Shown here: positions 11,796 through 24,600 of the stretch, one piece after another
Layout: each line of letters starts with the position of its first letter
How positions within the stretch are numbered: position 1 is the stretch's first letter
NCBI GenBank assembly: GCA_009823395.1
Contig: CM020510.1
Span: 13,148,273 to 13,212,272 of the forward strand
DNA from: Thamnaconus septentrionalis
Lineage: Eukaryota; Chordata; Actinopteri; Tetraodontiformes; Monacanthidae
Reading direction: 5' to 3'
Length of the DNA stretch: 64,000 nucleotides
Notes under the pieces: generated by a model
Told to the model about the DNA's origin: nothing
The model's input: only the letters and a program-made list of their open reading frames with translations
The model's database searches: none
Translations under genes and position numbers: made by a program

Positions 11796-13481
11796 AGATA
11801 CAGAAATTTACAGCTGGAAAGGTACAGTTGCCCCGCTGTAATGTTGAAACCCAGACCAGACTAAGGTATGTAAGACGGTAGGTATTAGTATGCCCCAGCT
11901 TAAGATTCAAAGCATTTCTGCTCACTTGTATGCAAGTTAAAGTTAAAGGGACAGACTAGTGAAAACATGGCGAAGCTGCTTTTCTTCCTAGACTCACCAG
12001 AAGGCGTCTCATGGTCTTTCGCATTTGTTCCTCACATATACGTTGCCTTCTGGGTTTCTGAGTGACTGTGTTAAAGAGCCAGACAGCAGTTTGAAGGTGT
12101 TGTTGCTGTGAAGTGTTTTTGTGTATTTTTGTTTTCTGACTTCATAGCATAATTTAGTTATGGATTTTTTTTAAATTGATTTTTAATCTCTGTTGTTTTG
12201 ATAGTGTAAGTTTTTTCTTTTAATTTAACTCCTCTAAAGTGGCAATTCAAGCTCATTATAAACTAAATTGATTTCTGTCACACACAAATCCTCTTTTAAA
12301 TGTGGCATAATTTTTTTTTTTTTAAATGCATCCTGTAACCACATATGAAAAAAATCATCAGGTCTCTCCTGGATAAGTTGATACGTCATTTTGATCAAAC
12401 TTGGCAAAATTATTCTCTCTGTGACCTAAGGGTACCTTAAAATTGTATAAATGCTTACGGAAGCATCAATTTTCATTGCTCATTAATTTCCTAATTACTT
12501 CCCAACTGCCTTTGTTTCAGATGATGGCTTACTGACCAAAAGGGCAAGTCTCCCAGCTGGTGTCTGAAAACAACCTATTAATCTTTTCTCACTGCAGACC
12601 TGCCAACATCAGCGGCTCGTCCAAATTTGATCAAAATGAAAATTTTGAAAAAAGAAGGCCTTTCTAGGATGATTGAAGCTGTAAGAGTTCATTAGATTTT
12701 AGTTTTTCTTTAAAAAAAGGTTCCAGATTCAACTGCCGACTGAAGTGACCATATAGTTAGATTGCATTCTTTTACTTTTCCATGAAAGCATTGGAAAAGT
12801 AAGATACTAACACATATTTTTAATGCACCAACTAAAGGTCAAACATTTTGAATTGATCTGCAAAAGCATGTTTATTTCAAGCAATTAAAAAACTACATTT
12901 TGAATAAATAATGTTAATAAAACTGCAGAACACCAGAAGACTTGTTGAAAAATGTGTATTTTATAGAATACTTTCAGTTTTGGGGGTTGGTGTTTTATAA
13001 ATTCCTGTCGACTCAAAGAAGGTTTTTCTGTTGCCCATTAAATTTTAACAGTCCCACGCTTTACTTTCCTCTTGGCTTAGCGATGCAGCTATTCTTAGAG
13101 ATGCTGCAACCTGTGGTGAGCTATTTAAGAGCACCGCTAGAACTGTCACAGATGATGCATGGACCTCACATGCAGCTCAGTATTATTTTTGAAACCCTTA
13201 CATGTTCACAGCTGTCAGACAGGTGAGTCTTTTTTATACTGCTGATCATAGCTATTCACATAGAATAGCTGGTAGCAGCCAAGCAATTTAATTGGACAAG
13301 AGGCATTTAATGAGTGTTCCTATAGAGACGTTTTGTACGTTGTGCTCTGTCCCCACTGGAACCTGAGCAAAAGGAGACTAGACTGGCAATCACAGTGAGA
13401 CACGGACCGAACCCGAGACTTAAAAGTCTAAAGGGAATCAAAATGAAAATAGTCTTTGAATATTTTAATCGTCCTCTGCAG
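11796..13481. other. Non-coding stretch with one exon-like patch
   Basis: AT-rich sequence with no supported gene. An isolated exon-like patch (12598-12680) has an acceptor-like CTTTTCTCACTGCAG before it and GTAAGA after it. Only one frame is open through it, and I recognise no protein family. Confidence 0.45.
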
Positions 13482-13620
13482 AGACAACTGCCACATCTTG
13501 ACCACTGTTAGTGATGTGTGAGTCCTGAACGAATCCTTCAGGTTAAAGGCTGTATCAGCCTTTTTGGAAGAGCAGCAGCTCTGATTTCTTGTTTCAACTC
13601 CACACAGTCGGGGTGATGAC
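13482..13620. repeat. Local duplication, block A copy 1
   Basis: This segment is about 85% identical by eye to 14252-14397. Long shared runs include GTGATGTGTGAGTC, GGTTAAAGGC and AGCAGCAGCTCTGATT. With block B (14043-14237) it forms the first copy of a two-block local duplication. It is not a family I recognise. Confidence 0.85.
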
Positions 13621-14042
13621 TTCCTCGACCCGAGGCTGCTGCCACCTCCTCGATGTTCAGTCCTCGTCAGTGATTTTGCTTGAATAAAAAGGACATTCTG
13701 GATGAATATGTGACCAAGTTGCTTCAAGCTTACTACTTCAAAACCTGATACAAAAGGATTTAATGGCGACTCAAAGGTTCTTCCCAAGCATCAATCACGG
13801 ACAGGTTGTCATACTCTCCCCGGGCTTTCCCTTCCCCGGAATGTTCTCCGGTGTACTCGCAATAACGCCACATTTCACAACCTGTTTCCTCCTTAACAAA
13901 AAAGCCGCGAACGACGCCGGTACCGCATGTTCTTGCACTTACGCCTCTATTTTCGCTGCAATGAAAAATGCATGAGCGGAAAGACGGTACGCCCACTCTG
14001 CCTATAGGGATCGGCGGGTCAGGCAGAGTGCTGCACACTTCC
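13621..14042. other. 422-bp segment separating blocks A and B in copy 1
   Basis: This sequence has no counterpart in copy 2, where A and B abut. TTCC occurs at both junctions, so either a deletion at microhomology in copy 2 or an insertion in copy 1 would explain it. It holds a 10-bp inverted repeat (CACTCTGCCT 13994-14003 with AGGCAGAGTG 14021-14030). No transposon ends are seen. Confidence 0.65.
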
Positions 14043-14237
14043 GTGCTCTGTTGCACATCGCCACCACTCGTCACTTGGAGGACTTGTCTCGTAAAGCATC
14101 TGTGTTAATTAATGGGATATTATTGACGTTTCAATAGGAGCTTCCCCCTCGTAAACGTCACTTTACCTGGTTGCAGGCTAACAATGCCAGCGACTGTTGT
14201 GTCCTGTATTGGCAGAATTTTTGACGACCTTGACAGG
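14043..14237. repeat. Local duplication, block B copy 1
   Basis: This segment is closely similar to 14399-14557. Shared runs include TCACTTGGAGGACTTG, CTCGTAAAGCATC, GTGTTAATTAATGGG and CTGTATTGGCAGAA. Copy 1 carries about 35 extra bases near 14147-14180 that copy 2 lacks. Confidence 0.85.
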
Positions 14238-14251
14238 TCTTTGAGAATTTA

Positions 14252-14397
14252 AGAGACAATGGCCACATGTTGACAACTGTTGGTGATGTGTGAGTCTTGA
14301 ACGAATCCTCCATCATAGGTTAAAGGCCGTACCAGCCTTTTGGGAAAAGCAGCAGCTCTGATTCCTTGTTTCAACCCCACATAGTCGAGGTGATGAC
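14252..14397. repeat. Local duplication, block A copy 2
   Basis: This is the second copy of block A. It lacks about 20 bp present near the left end of copy 1 and has a 7-bp insertion before GGTTAAAGGC. It lies directly against block B copy 2. Confidence 0.85.
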
Positions 14398-14398
14398 G

Positions 14399-14557
14399 AT
14401 GCTCTGTCGCACATCAGCACCACTCTTCACTTGGAGGACTTGGCTCGTAAAGCATCCGTGTTAATTAATGGGGTATTATTTATGTTTTAATTGGAGCTCC
14501 CCAACAGCACCAACGATTGTCATGTTCTGTATTGGCAGAACTTTTGAAGGCCTTGAG
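14399..14557. repeat. Local duplication, block B copy 2
   Basis: This is the second copy of block B, adjacent to block A copy 2, giving a compact 305-bp AB unit. It includes the TTAATTAAT homeodomain-type core also present in copy 1. Confidence 0.85.
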
Positions 14558-17500
14558 GTGGCAAACATGATATGCTCCACCTCGAACCCCCACCGCCCCA
14601 TTCTTCCGGCACTGAACCTGCCATTTGTGCCACTCTCTCCTTTTCCCAGGTGACAATAAGTGTCGCTGACATGTGCACACTAACCCTAAATGGACATCTC
14701 CAAAGCGGGCAACGGGGCTTTCACCAGCCAAAGCAGTGGTCTTTATATATGGGAAGAGGACACTTAAATTGTCAGCATCTTCCCCTCCGCCTCCCGTCAC
14801 AGGGACCAGGGGATTCTTTGTGCCGGGAGGCCGATTGTTTGGCAAATTAAAGAGCCGACGCCTGGACTTGGCAGGCTCGATGAGCGCCATTAGAGTTTGT
14901 GCTTCACAGTCACTCATTTTGACGTGAGAATGGGCCAAAAATAATCTAGTCACACTATCAGCTGTGTGTTCGTCAGAGGTTGTGATGATTGAATTGCGAT
15001 GGGAAATGAAAATGTATTTTGATAACCATCTGATCATTTCACTTTACATTTTCAGGTCGGTAAAACTTGACGTGCCGCTCTTTTTTTCATCCCACCCTGC
15101 TGTATTTATTTACTCTTGACCCTGAATCAGACCATTGAGCTTCACTGCCACTTCTGTTTTTTATGATGTCCGTCTGTGTCACTTTATGTCAAGGACTAAA
15201 AATACACAGTGCATTAAAGTGCCAGGGCCAAGGCTGATTTTTTTCCCCCCTTCTTTGTCGGATCTAACGGACCTTGCGACAGATTTAGGTAGATTTAGAA
15301 ACCCCTTTTCCTCTTTACAATTGTATAAAAAAAACCAAACCTGTTTAAAGTAAAGGTTACAGTAACTCTGCTTTCACCTGAAACTTTAGCTGTCATCAAG
15401 CAGCTTTATGAACAAAGCATCAAGCCCCTCCTGTGACGAGCCGTCCCGTTCAGGAAAAGTTTGACAGTAATACAACAAGACATTTAAAGGCTCATAAAGC
15501 AGTGCATCATTTTCCTTTTAATCTTCATCGCAAACTGTCAAGTTGTCAGACGATTTCAGCTGTCAACATTCATTTGTGAGTAATTGCGTGCAATTTTGAA
15601 GCCGTCTCCCTCCTTTTTTTTCCTTTTTTCCCGAGGCATAGCAACCGCCTGAGCGTCACCATGTGTGAGATGCTAATCATTCTTGTGTCCTCGTGTCCTC
15701 TGCTGTTGTTGCGTGTCGCTCGTTAAAGCTGCTCAGTGCGTCGCGCTGCGGCCGTACTTGGGGATCCGGCCGTCCTTTCTCCTTCTTGACATATAAGCTC
15801 TGCTGGTGCCAGATGAGCTCCCGCTGACAGCTGGATATAGGCCGGTCAATTCTCACGGGTTCACCTGTCAGCCTTCGTTTCTGCTCGCCTTCCAAAGCAG
15901 TGTGGACACTTCCTCCGTCCCTCTCCGCCACTCGCTGACTGTCACTCTTTCCCGTCCCCCTGTCGCTTCCCACTCACTCACTGGCGCGCCTCTATCATCA
16001 GCCCGGGTTTCATGACGGAGCGGCGTCCCTCCAACAAATTAGCTGATGTCACAGTAGTTACGTCTCGTCCGCAGCACTTTCCGGAAAACTCAGTCATTTG
16101 CTACTAGAGTTGGATTGGATGAAGCTGTTTTGAAAATAATCCACAATGTGCTACTCGGAAATGTAATAAATTGCAAAGTCATTCCTTTTTCTTTTTTTTT
16201 GGAGAAGATTAGCCCACAAATAACTTATTTCAAAGGCCTTTTTCCAAGTTTTATGCAAAGTCAGCAACAAACGCCGAATGAAAGGCCGTTCGGTAAGGCA
16301 AGTTAGGGAGAAGAACCTTTTCTTTATTTATTCTTCTGAAAAAATGTATATTGCAAAAAAAAAGTGCTTTTGCACTGCAGCCTCCAGGCTAAACCTGATT
16401 GGCTCGATTCACCTACAGATGTGTGTGCTATCCCTGTATGATGGTGTGCAGCAATATTAAAATCCCTTTACAATTCATTAACATTTGCATGTATAACAGC
16501 ATTCCTGTCAAGATTACATTTTTAATTAAGACATTGCCAGCGGTTTATTCTGTCTTTAATCGCAATGAGGTCAATTCGGCAATTGTGACAGTTTGTAGCG
16601 CATTGTTTACAGCTAGTGTCTTCGCTTCTTGAAAATGTTCAACATTTTACAATAAAGTGTAATATATGGTGCAGACAGACACTACAGCCTTGGACAATAG
16701 AATGAAAATCAATAGAATTGCCGTGCTGCCATGACAATGTTGAGTCATTAAAGAGTGTTACTCTTCAAGGACGATGTCAACGTGACTGAAACATCACAAC
16801 AGCCACACTTTTTTTTTTTTTTGAATGAGAAGGCTTTATAATCTGTATCATGAAATGTTTGTTTATTTTATTTGGAATTATCACTGTCTGATAGAGAACA
16901 AATTGTCATAGACAATGATAAAACCTAAACCATCCAGAAGTATTCTGGAAAGCATCTTTATCTGGTGAACTCTTATTCACGTCCCACTTGTGCTCTTGAT
17001 AGTCAAATTAGAAGAAGACAATTTCTTTTTCTGCTGAAATATATTTAATAGCACATTCTGTTTTGCAGAGTTTACAAATTAAGCTGCAGAATGGATGATA
17101 TCATGGCGATGTTCTCCTTAACATTGCCTGCGGGGGTAAAAGGTTGAAAAGCACTGCTTTACTAAGTCAGCCTGAGGGAATAAACTGTGTTTAGCAGGTT
17201 TATCTTATTCTCTCGGTGGCTGCACTAAACTCAGCTGAGAACCTGGGCCAGCATGAAAAATATGAACGCTTCCGGCATCATTGCGCCTTTTAATAATTGC
17301 AAAAACAAATTCTGCACCATGCATGACCTGCAAGTATAAGAAGTAAAGCAAATGCATTGTTGCGCGTCATTGTAACTTCGCTGGAACGGCATACCGCGCT
17401 TATTGGTAAAGTGAAATTTCGACAGGGGCTCACAAAGGCTGTGTTCAATAAAAAGTGATTAATTCCATGTCAGACGCATCTTCATAGAGCAAACAGCTTC

Positions 17501-20292
17501 TTTATAGATTGAAGCACAAACATTATACCATGAGGTGGAATCGATAGGCTGCTGTTTACTCTGACCACACATCTGCCCCAGGAAAAAGAAAAGGAAAAAT
17601 TCTCCAACTGCTGCTTCATCTGTGTTCATCTTTTCGAACTGGAGCGTTTCCTCTCCGGGCACATCCGAAAAACAATATTTAAGTGTCATGTTCAAACCTG
17701 ACGGTGTTGTTTTCTCCATTTTTTGTGAAATAATTAGGACAGCAAAAACAGCAGTGTTTTGGGAGAAATCTTACAGAGAGAATACCTGAAAGCAGATGGT
17801 TGTTCTCTCAGTTATTTGAACTAACATGCACTCCCAAAGCATTCCCACCGTCCCGGTTATGCATCACCAGCTCATTTTCGATCGGCCAGCTTGTAGCCAG
17901 TTGTTAATGCTAATTGTATGCGCCGTTGGTGCCGACAGTAAAGGTGATGACTGTCCTGAGTGGACTTCTGTCCTGTATAAAGCCCTACCTCCAGACGGGC
18001 CAGGAGAGATTTAGTGATTAGCAAAGGGGTCTTTTAAATGAATGAGTGCTGGAAATGTGAGGACGCATCTTCACAGCCTCCCATTTAGACTGGGATGTCA
18101 GTGAGGTGAGCACTGATGTCCTGTCCATTTAGAAGACTGACAGCACAATCAGAAGCGTCTTAATCACATCTGCCGCTCCCCTCAATCAAAGATAGTAGTG
18201 TTGTGAAATCTTGTGCCTTGCTGGTCAATGCTACCGGGATATTTCCATTAATAATTTGGCTAACCTTCAAGGAAAGTTCTCTCACCGAGGACAGTTTGCT
18301 GAGAAAAGTTGATCTGCTTTCACTTTTATTTCCTGTATAATAACAAATTTCAAAAAGCAGCAGTTACTATATCTACAACTTATTTTATTTACTACAGTAC
18401 ATTGTTAAACACTGTAAAGATGTGGAGATATGCTTTGGATAAAATTCTCATTTTTTGGGGGGGTTGGGAGGGAAGAAGCATGCTCAGTTTTGGAGAGTCA
18501 CAATCCATTAAACTGTCCCTTAATGAAGTGTTTAATTGAAAAGAGAGGATTTAATATGATTGGATAATTAAATGAGTTCATTTAATGACTCTTTCAAGGT
18601 TTCAAGGCTGTGGAGAGGACTTCAAGCAGGGACTGCAAAAAGCTGGTCCCTGAACATTTTAGGACTGGTACAAGTAAAAAAAAAAAAAAGTGGAACTAGT
18701 GAACCCTGTAATAAAAATGCTGTAATTTCACAACAGTGCACACCTTGCAGTAGAAAAAGTGGTGACACAGTGAGGATAAGTCATTCTTACTGGGGCACCA
18801 CTGTGTTACTGTTTTTCCTCCAAGTGTTTCTGAAAGATATTGTCCCTCAACTGCTGATCACGTCTAGAACTTCAAGTCAGCGTGGCTACTGGCGTGAATG
18901 TTTCAGTGTGTGTTGGCCCATTATCACATGGAAACGTAAAGTCTTTAAGTCGATTTGAATTTAGAAAATCATTCATATGCAGTCTGAATTTGTGACGTCG
19001 GTTCATTGATTTTTGATCAGCGAACCCAGTTTCTTTCTGGTCTTGAACTCTTTTTTTTGAGATTCCCCGTAGAGTTTCACTTGAATGGCGGAGGAAATGG
19101 AAGAGTAGCTTTGAAATGCGTTGTCATCCCTGTGTACTGAATCGCTATTTGACAGGTGAAACAGACTTTGGCCAAGAGCCAGCTATCACACTTTGAAAAT
19201 AGATTCATGTCCCAGATATTTATGGTCATTGTTATAAAGTGTTTGGCAGTTCCGTGCTGTGAATATAAGTCGTGGGTGAAGCTGTATGTGTTTGTTGAGA
19301 TTCAAGAGAAAGTTAAGGTAAAAATGAACCAGTTTAAACAATATAAAAGTTCTGCTTTTCGAGGTGAATTTCAACTTTCTGCAACCTTCAAGTTGGAGCC
19401 ATAAAAGCAGACTGTCACTGCTGTCAGCAGAGTGTTGAGAGGTGGATGGGATGTGGCAGGCAGACAAAATTTAAATTGTGTTTTGAAGTGCCCCGGCTGA
19501 GTGGCTGCCAGTCTTTCTCTCAGGGAAGCAGGTTTGGAGTCCAACCCTCCTCCCCAAGGCAGTGGACCCATCCCATTATATTATTGGGAGTGTTTCTATC
19601 ATTCCTTGTCTCTTTGTAAAGAGACTGAGCCTCGAGTTCCCTCTTTGTCTTCAATAGGTCAGCGCGATGACCTCTTTCCCGACCTTCTTGGCCGTATCTC
19701 TGGACCGCAGTCACTAATTTCGTTCTGCTCTCATGTACGTGCAGCCTGGAATGACAATGAAACTCATTTGAATCCCTCTTTTTTTTTAAGTGTTCCTTAT
19801 ATGAATAATGCATCAGATATATATCTGTGGGTCGTATGTAAGAAACATTAAATCATTACATTCACCACCACTTATATAATAATGCCAATTTCCACAAGTT
19901 CATAGCCTTGATGCTGCAAAGTTAAAACGCTGCAGTCAATTATTACCATGCCGGTGCCATTGATGCTTAGTCAGATGGTAATTACATCAGCAAGACAACA
20001 AACAAAATTATGGATTCCTGTACAACTTCCCGGTAAGCCATACAAATAAAGTCCTTAAGCCTCAAATTAAATTCCAAGCAGACACGCCTAAGTTTACTAA
20101 TCTGTAAATTAAACCCATTAATTGCACGTGGCGTCTTTTCAAAGTTGCTCATCAGTTCCCACCCAGTTGAATGCATATCTGTGTAAGGTGCTCAAGTCTG
20201 CGCTAAGTGACTGACAGCTGAACTTCTTAACACTGTCACTGACCTCCAAGTCAAAACACAGAGGAAATAGTCACAGATTGGGAGTAATTTAA
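14558..20292. other. Non-coding stretch with possible conserved elements
   Basis: No gene is recognised. A mixed-complexity, low-repeat stretch at about 14800-14930 looks like a candidate conserved element, but this cannot be tested here. A hAT-type terminus lies at 17133-17156. The 185-codon minus-strand frame at 14480-15037 overlaps the block B repeat and resembles no family known to me. The 128-codon frame at 18572-18958 includes a Lys run from poly(A). Confidence 0.45.
17133..17156 (-). mobile_element. hAT-like transposon terminus (fragment)
   Basis: The minus strand reads CAGTGCTTTTCAACCTTTTA, matching the general hAT terminal pattern CAGTGNTTTTCAACC. The partner end and target duplication were not found, so only the terminus is annotated. 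Confidence 0.5.
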
Positions 20293-20322
20293 CACCGTTC
20301 ACTGTAATTTCAGTGAACGGTG
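20293..20322. repeat. Perfect hairpin, 12-bp stem and 6-nt loop
   Basis: CACCGTTCACTG (20293-20304) and its exact reverse complement (20311-20322) flank TAATTT. By a rough chance estimate (64 kb, loops up to 10 nt) fewer than 0.1 such structures are expected. There is no adjacent T-tract or gene to make it a terminator. Confidence 0.9.
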
Positions 20323-21584
20323 ATCATGGATCGCAAACATACTAGTTTATTTATCCATTCCAGCAAATTTTCATGATTATATATTTAATTTGTAATTTGT
20401 TCCAGATGAGGCATAAAACACATCTACTGCCTTCACGCAAGTGTGAAACGCACACTGAGAAGAGGCAGTTGTCAGAAATGTCAATCAGCATTGAAGCTGA
20501 AGAATTTACACATCAAAGGTTCAGTATACATTTAAAACTGCACATAATCAGCGAGACATTAAGATTTCCTTTGGATTAATGTCCAAATCTGAGTCTGAGG
20601 TAATTTAGCCAAGGTCGTATCCAACACTCAAAGAGCTGAAGTCGCACTGAGAGTTTTGAGCTGTTGCACTGAATTTTTGTGATGCGGTCATTGTTGTTGG
20701 AGCTTGTTTGCTGAAATTGTGGTGTTGTTGTTGGTGAACATTACATTCCTACGTTGCAATTTTTCTTCCTGAAAACTGGCTGAATTTGATCCAGACATCA
20801 TTTTAAACTATTTTTCTGAACCCGGGCCGACCCGTAAGATACCGGGGGGTGTCCATCCTGTAATTTATGTGAAAATGGTTCTGGACGAGAGCCAAGGAAA
20901 AAAACCAAAAAAACCCAAAATGCTATCTATGAGGAAAAAAAATATCATTATAGAACCACCTGACCCCCACCCCTCTAAATGTGTTTTTCTCCCACATTAT
21001 TTCTGCACAGTCACATTTTCAGCTGGATGCATGGGGTAGATTTCATACTGAGTGGCTTACTGTACTCATTCAATTTGCAGTGATCAGGGGTGTTGCTGAA
21101 ATGAGAGATGAACTGTAAGCTCGGCTGGCCGCGTGGAAGCAGCGCCGGCGGAGCCTGACGGAGTCCGAGTCTACCTGGAAGTGTCTGGAAGATGATGTGA
21201 TTGTTCGCCGATGATACAATACGGAGTAATGGATGTGTGTGTAGCTTTCAGTGAGCCGGCTGCCTCTGCCGCGCTCATATTTAAGACAAAGGAAGAGGAC
21301 ATTAGTGGAGTTGTCTAGCTGCTGCGCAGGGGGCAAAGTTTATCTGAAAAAAATTACTTTGCTGACCCTTGGTGACCTTTTGGCATTTCCACCACAGTCA
21401 TTTTGAGCTTGATGATAAACTGCCCCGTTGAAGTTTGTTTTATATTCTCGGAGAATACGAGCCTCCAGCTGATGATAGATCGCTCAGCACTTTGCCGATG
21501 ATAGATTGGTCAACGAGTTGGAGTCGTGTGCAAATGGATTGAAACAAATGAGATTTTGGGAGTTTTGCCTGAAGCTAGTTGGAC

Positions 21585-21585
<1 letters not shown>
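20323..21585. other. Non-coding stretch
   Basis: No gene is recognised. A direct-repeat-4 nuclear receptor motif lies at 21363-21378. Confidence 0.5.
21363..21378 (-). promoter_or_regulatory. DR4 nuclear-receptor motif
   Basis: The minus strand reads AGGTCA-CCAA-GGGTCA, a direct repeat spaced by four, the type bound by thyroid hormone receptor or LXR with RXR. It is a motif match only; the second half-site differs from the consensus by one base. Confidence 0.3.
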
Positions 21586-21642
<57 letters not shown>

Positions 21643-21664
21643 GCGTGTGCGTGTGCGTGTGTGT
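21586..21664. repeat. TG microsatellite with GTGTGC variants
   Basis: The array is a pure TG stretch to about 21636 followed by interrupted GTGTGC units. The 140-codon frame running through it (Val-Cys and Val-Arg repeats) is a by-product. Confidence 0.95.
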
Positions 21665-24600
21665 CGTTGGTCGGAGGGATTGGTGACCTTAAGCAGGAAA
21701 ACTAGTATTCAGTCGAACCTCCTCACTCCGCCAAATACTGGAAGTCGGTTCGCATCTTTTTTTTTGTTTTGCACCTCCACCCTCACTAATGGAGACCTGA
21801 GTATAATTCGATTTTTATTACAGTTTCATAATGCACTCCAGTCGTGGCACAGGCGGGGCACCGTGTTTGTAAACAAACATTGTTCATACCATAATGGCTT
21901 TCAGCACAGTATGAATAATTCCTGCTGATGTCTGTGTCACGTGTTCCATCGCGCCCCCCCCAACCCTTAACTTTAACTTTACTTTTATCCTATGTTTCCT
22001 CTCTTATTATTAATCCTGTTGCTGCTGTCAATTGTAAATGTGTGCGTGTGTTAATGTTCGTTTAAGTCAATTTATCACACTTGCGACTAATGACCCAGAA
22101 TGCAATATATAAAAAGTGGCTCATGCCCTTCTGTAAGGCCTGATCATTTCACAATGATTTATTTTGAAAAGCCTTTAAACACCATGCCAATATAATGCGC
22201 CTCTTAAGTTACAGTTTAATCAATACTAATGCTATTACGCCATTAGTTACCATTATTGGCCATGTGTATTGTTTCACTCTCCTGCTACCTGTTAAAAGAT
22301 GTTTCCAGTTCACGGGTTTGTTTTTCATGCATGGCCAGATTTCGGGGTCGTTAAGAGTTCCTACAACAATGCTTTTACTCTAGAGCAATAAATCAAGTGC
22401 CCAGCCTCAGATGCCTCTTCCAGCGACTGAGAGTGACGGTTCTGGATCGCAGCCAGTCATTACGAGGTGTGACCGCCATTTTCCCTAACTCGGCGTGGGA
22501 GTCTTTCATCTCTTGAAGCTCAGCAATGATCTGGTTGTCCAACTGTAGAATCTCTCTTCAAAGACGGTGTTTGGAAGTGAAGTCTTCCCGTATCGTTCGG
22601 CGCCGGGCAATCACTCACGAGATGAGGCAAATCAAGAGTGTGTGCTGTCTCCAGAAATTTAGGATAGATGCTAGTGTTGATGTCATATTATTTTCAATAT
22701 GTTCGAAGAAAAACCAAAAACACACACTAATCTTCACACTGATTGGTGATGAAGTAGATGAATTTATTTCAATTCTACCTTTTATCTGCTCAATACTTTG
22801 TTTGATTTGTGTTAAAAAACGTATCACACCTGTATTTCTAGCATTTAAAAAAAATAGCTTTTCGAGCGAACTTCCAGTGCATAAAAATGTAACGTACTAT
22901 GCATTTTCATGTTCGTGATGAGTCAACCCAGAAGCCCAGGGCTCACTGATGCTCTATCAGCATACTCACCATTAAACATGTAGTATGCTGCATGCCAATG
23001 GATCTCCAGCAATGCGCCTTGAAGCCTTCACAGAAATGAGACCAAATTGTAGCACGGTCAGATTTACACTTTAACATTTCTGTAAAAAATATATGTATCT
23101 AAATCCCATTATTTGCTTTTTAATGAAAAAAACTTTTTAGACCTTCAATTCATTCCCAGTGAGGCTGGAAAATGATGAGAGCCGAGACAAATAAAAGCTC
23201 AGCATACGGTTTGGGTGTGTCTGACTGATGGAGGGAGCTTGAGGGCTGGAGCCACGCTGCCACCAGAATATCATATAAGCATGACACTGATGCTTTTTTA
23301 GCACCTGCTTCCCAGTTTGCAATGCTCTATTAGACAAAATGTCCATCTGCCAATATATTCCGAATGCACCATGGAGGTTATTAACATGCCCTTGGCAAAA
23401 TAAAAGGGTTTAGCTCCGTGGGGCAAGCATCTCCATAAATCTGGCCGAGACGGTTTTATTACAGGTTGTAAATAGAAACCCGTGCCATATTTTATGACAG
23501 CCATCACTAACTCATTCTGATTCTTATTACCTTGCTGTTCTTTGACTTGCCGGACCGTTCCCAGACACATTTGGCGCATACGTCTATCCAGGATTGACTG
23601 TATGGGAATGTATCCCTGACATAACGGCTCCTATATCATGTCCGGCACTTTTGGACTTGGGCTGGTGTTTTCATGGACGCTCTGACAAGGCCGAGCCGTT
23701 CCCAAATGGTTGCACATGACATTTACATACGGGTGGCTGTACTGCAATCTGATTGGAGAGCTGCGTGCTCAGAATGTAATGGAGGTGCACAGGGCATTTT
23801 TTTTTTTTTTTGATTAGTTTGCACATCGCATCCACCGTGTTGCATAAGCGAAAACAGATGCTGATTTTTTGTTGTTAAAGCAACATTTTTTATCGTACCA
23901 GAAGCAATCAGATTTAACATAATCACACTAGACCAGTCATATAACTTTCTTAAAATAAGAATTTGCGTTACCTACATTATGGTGAGATTGCAGCAGGTGT
24001 CCTTGCAGACAGTGCGTCTTTACGAGTCTCGCCTTTCAGACATTATTTGCTTGTAAAACCCACCAGGAACCGTTGCTATTATATACCACCAGTTTTATCT
24101 CTATCCATTGTTTATTTATGAAAATTGCCTGACGGAAGGGTAATCTGTTTATGATCTTTTAAATTAGGATGCCAGGAGCTCTAAGTTAAAAAAAACAATC
24201 TCTCTTCAAAGCACCATATCTTTTTTGTAGATGTAAAATCTATACAGATTAAACAACTGCATTGCCAGCCATGGCTTTAATATGTCTGCAGACGACAAAT
24301 CATGCTGCCAATAATAAAAGCACGACATGAAAGTTTCCTGCCCCCATTTCTGCTAAATTGTATTGCATGTTAATCATTACCCAGAGATTAGCATTGCAGG
24401 AGAAATAATCATTTCGCCGGCGCACAACAATCATTTTAAGAGACAAACCACCAAATCTATTCCATTATAGACTTCCAAACTGCACTCCGGTCCCGTGCTG
24501 GGACGCACATGGGCGTAGTGAATGGGGATGGATGGCTGGATTAGGAATGCTGGGAGCGAGTAGATTATCCAGTATCTGGGCAGGCAGATGCGCAAAAGGA

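Noticed and set aside
14480..15037. 185-codon minus-strand open frame
   Set aside because: It overlaps the block B duplication, whose other copy does not keep an equivalent long frame. No recognisable domain.
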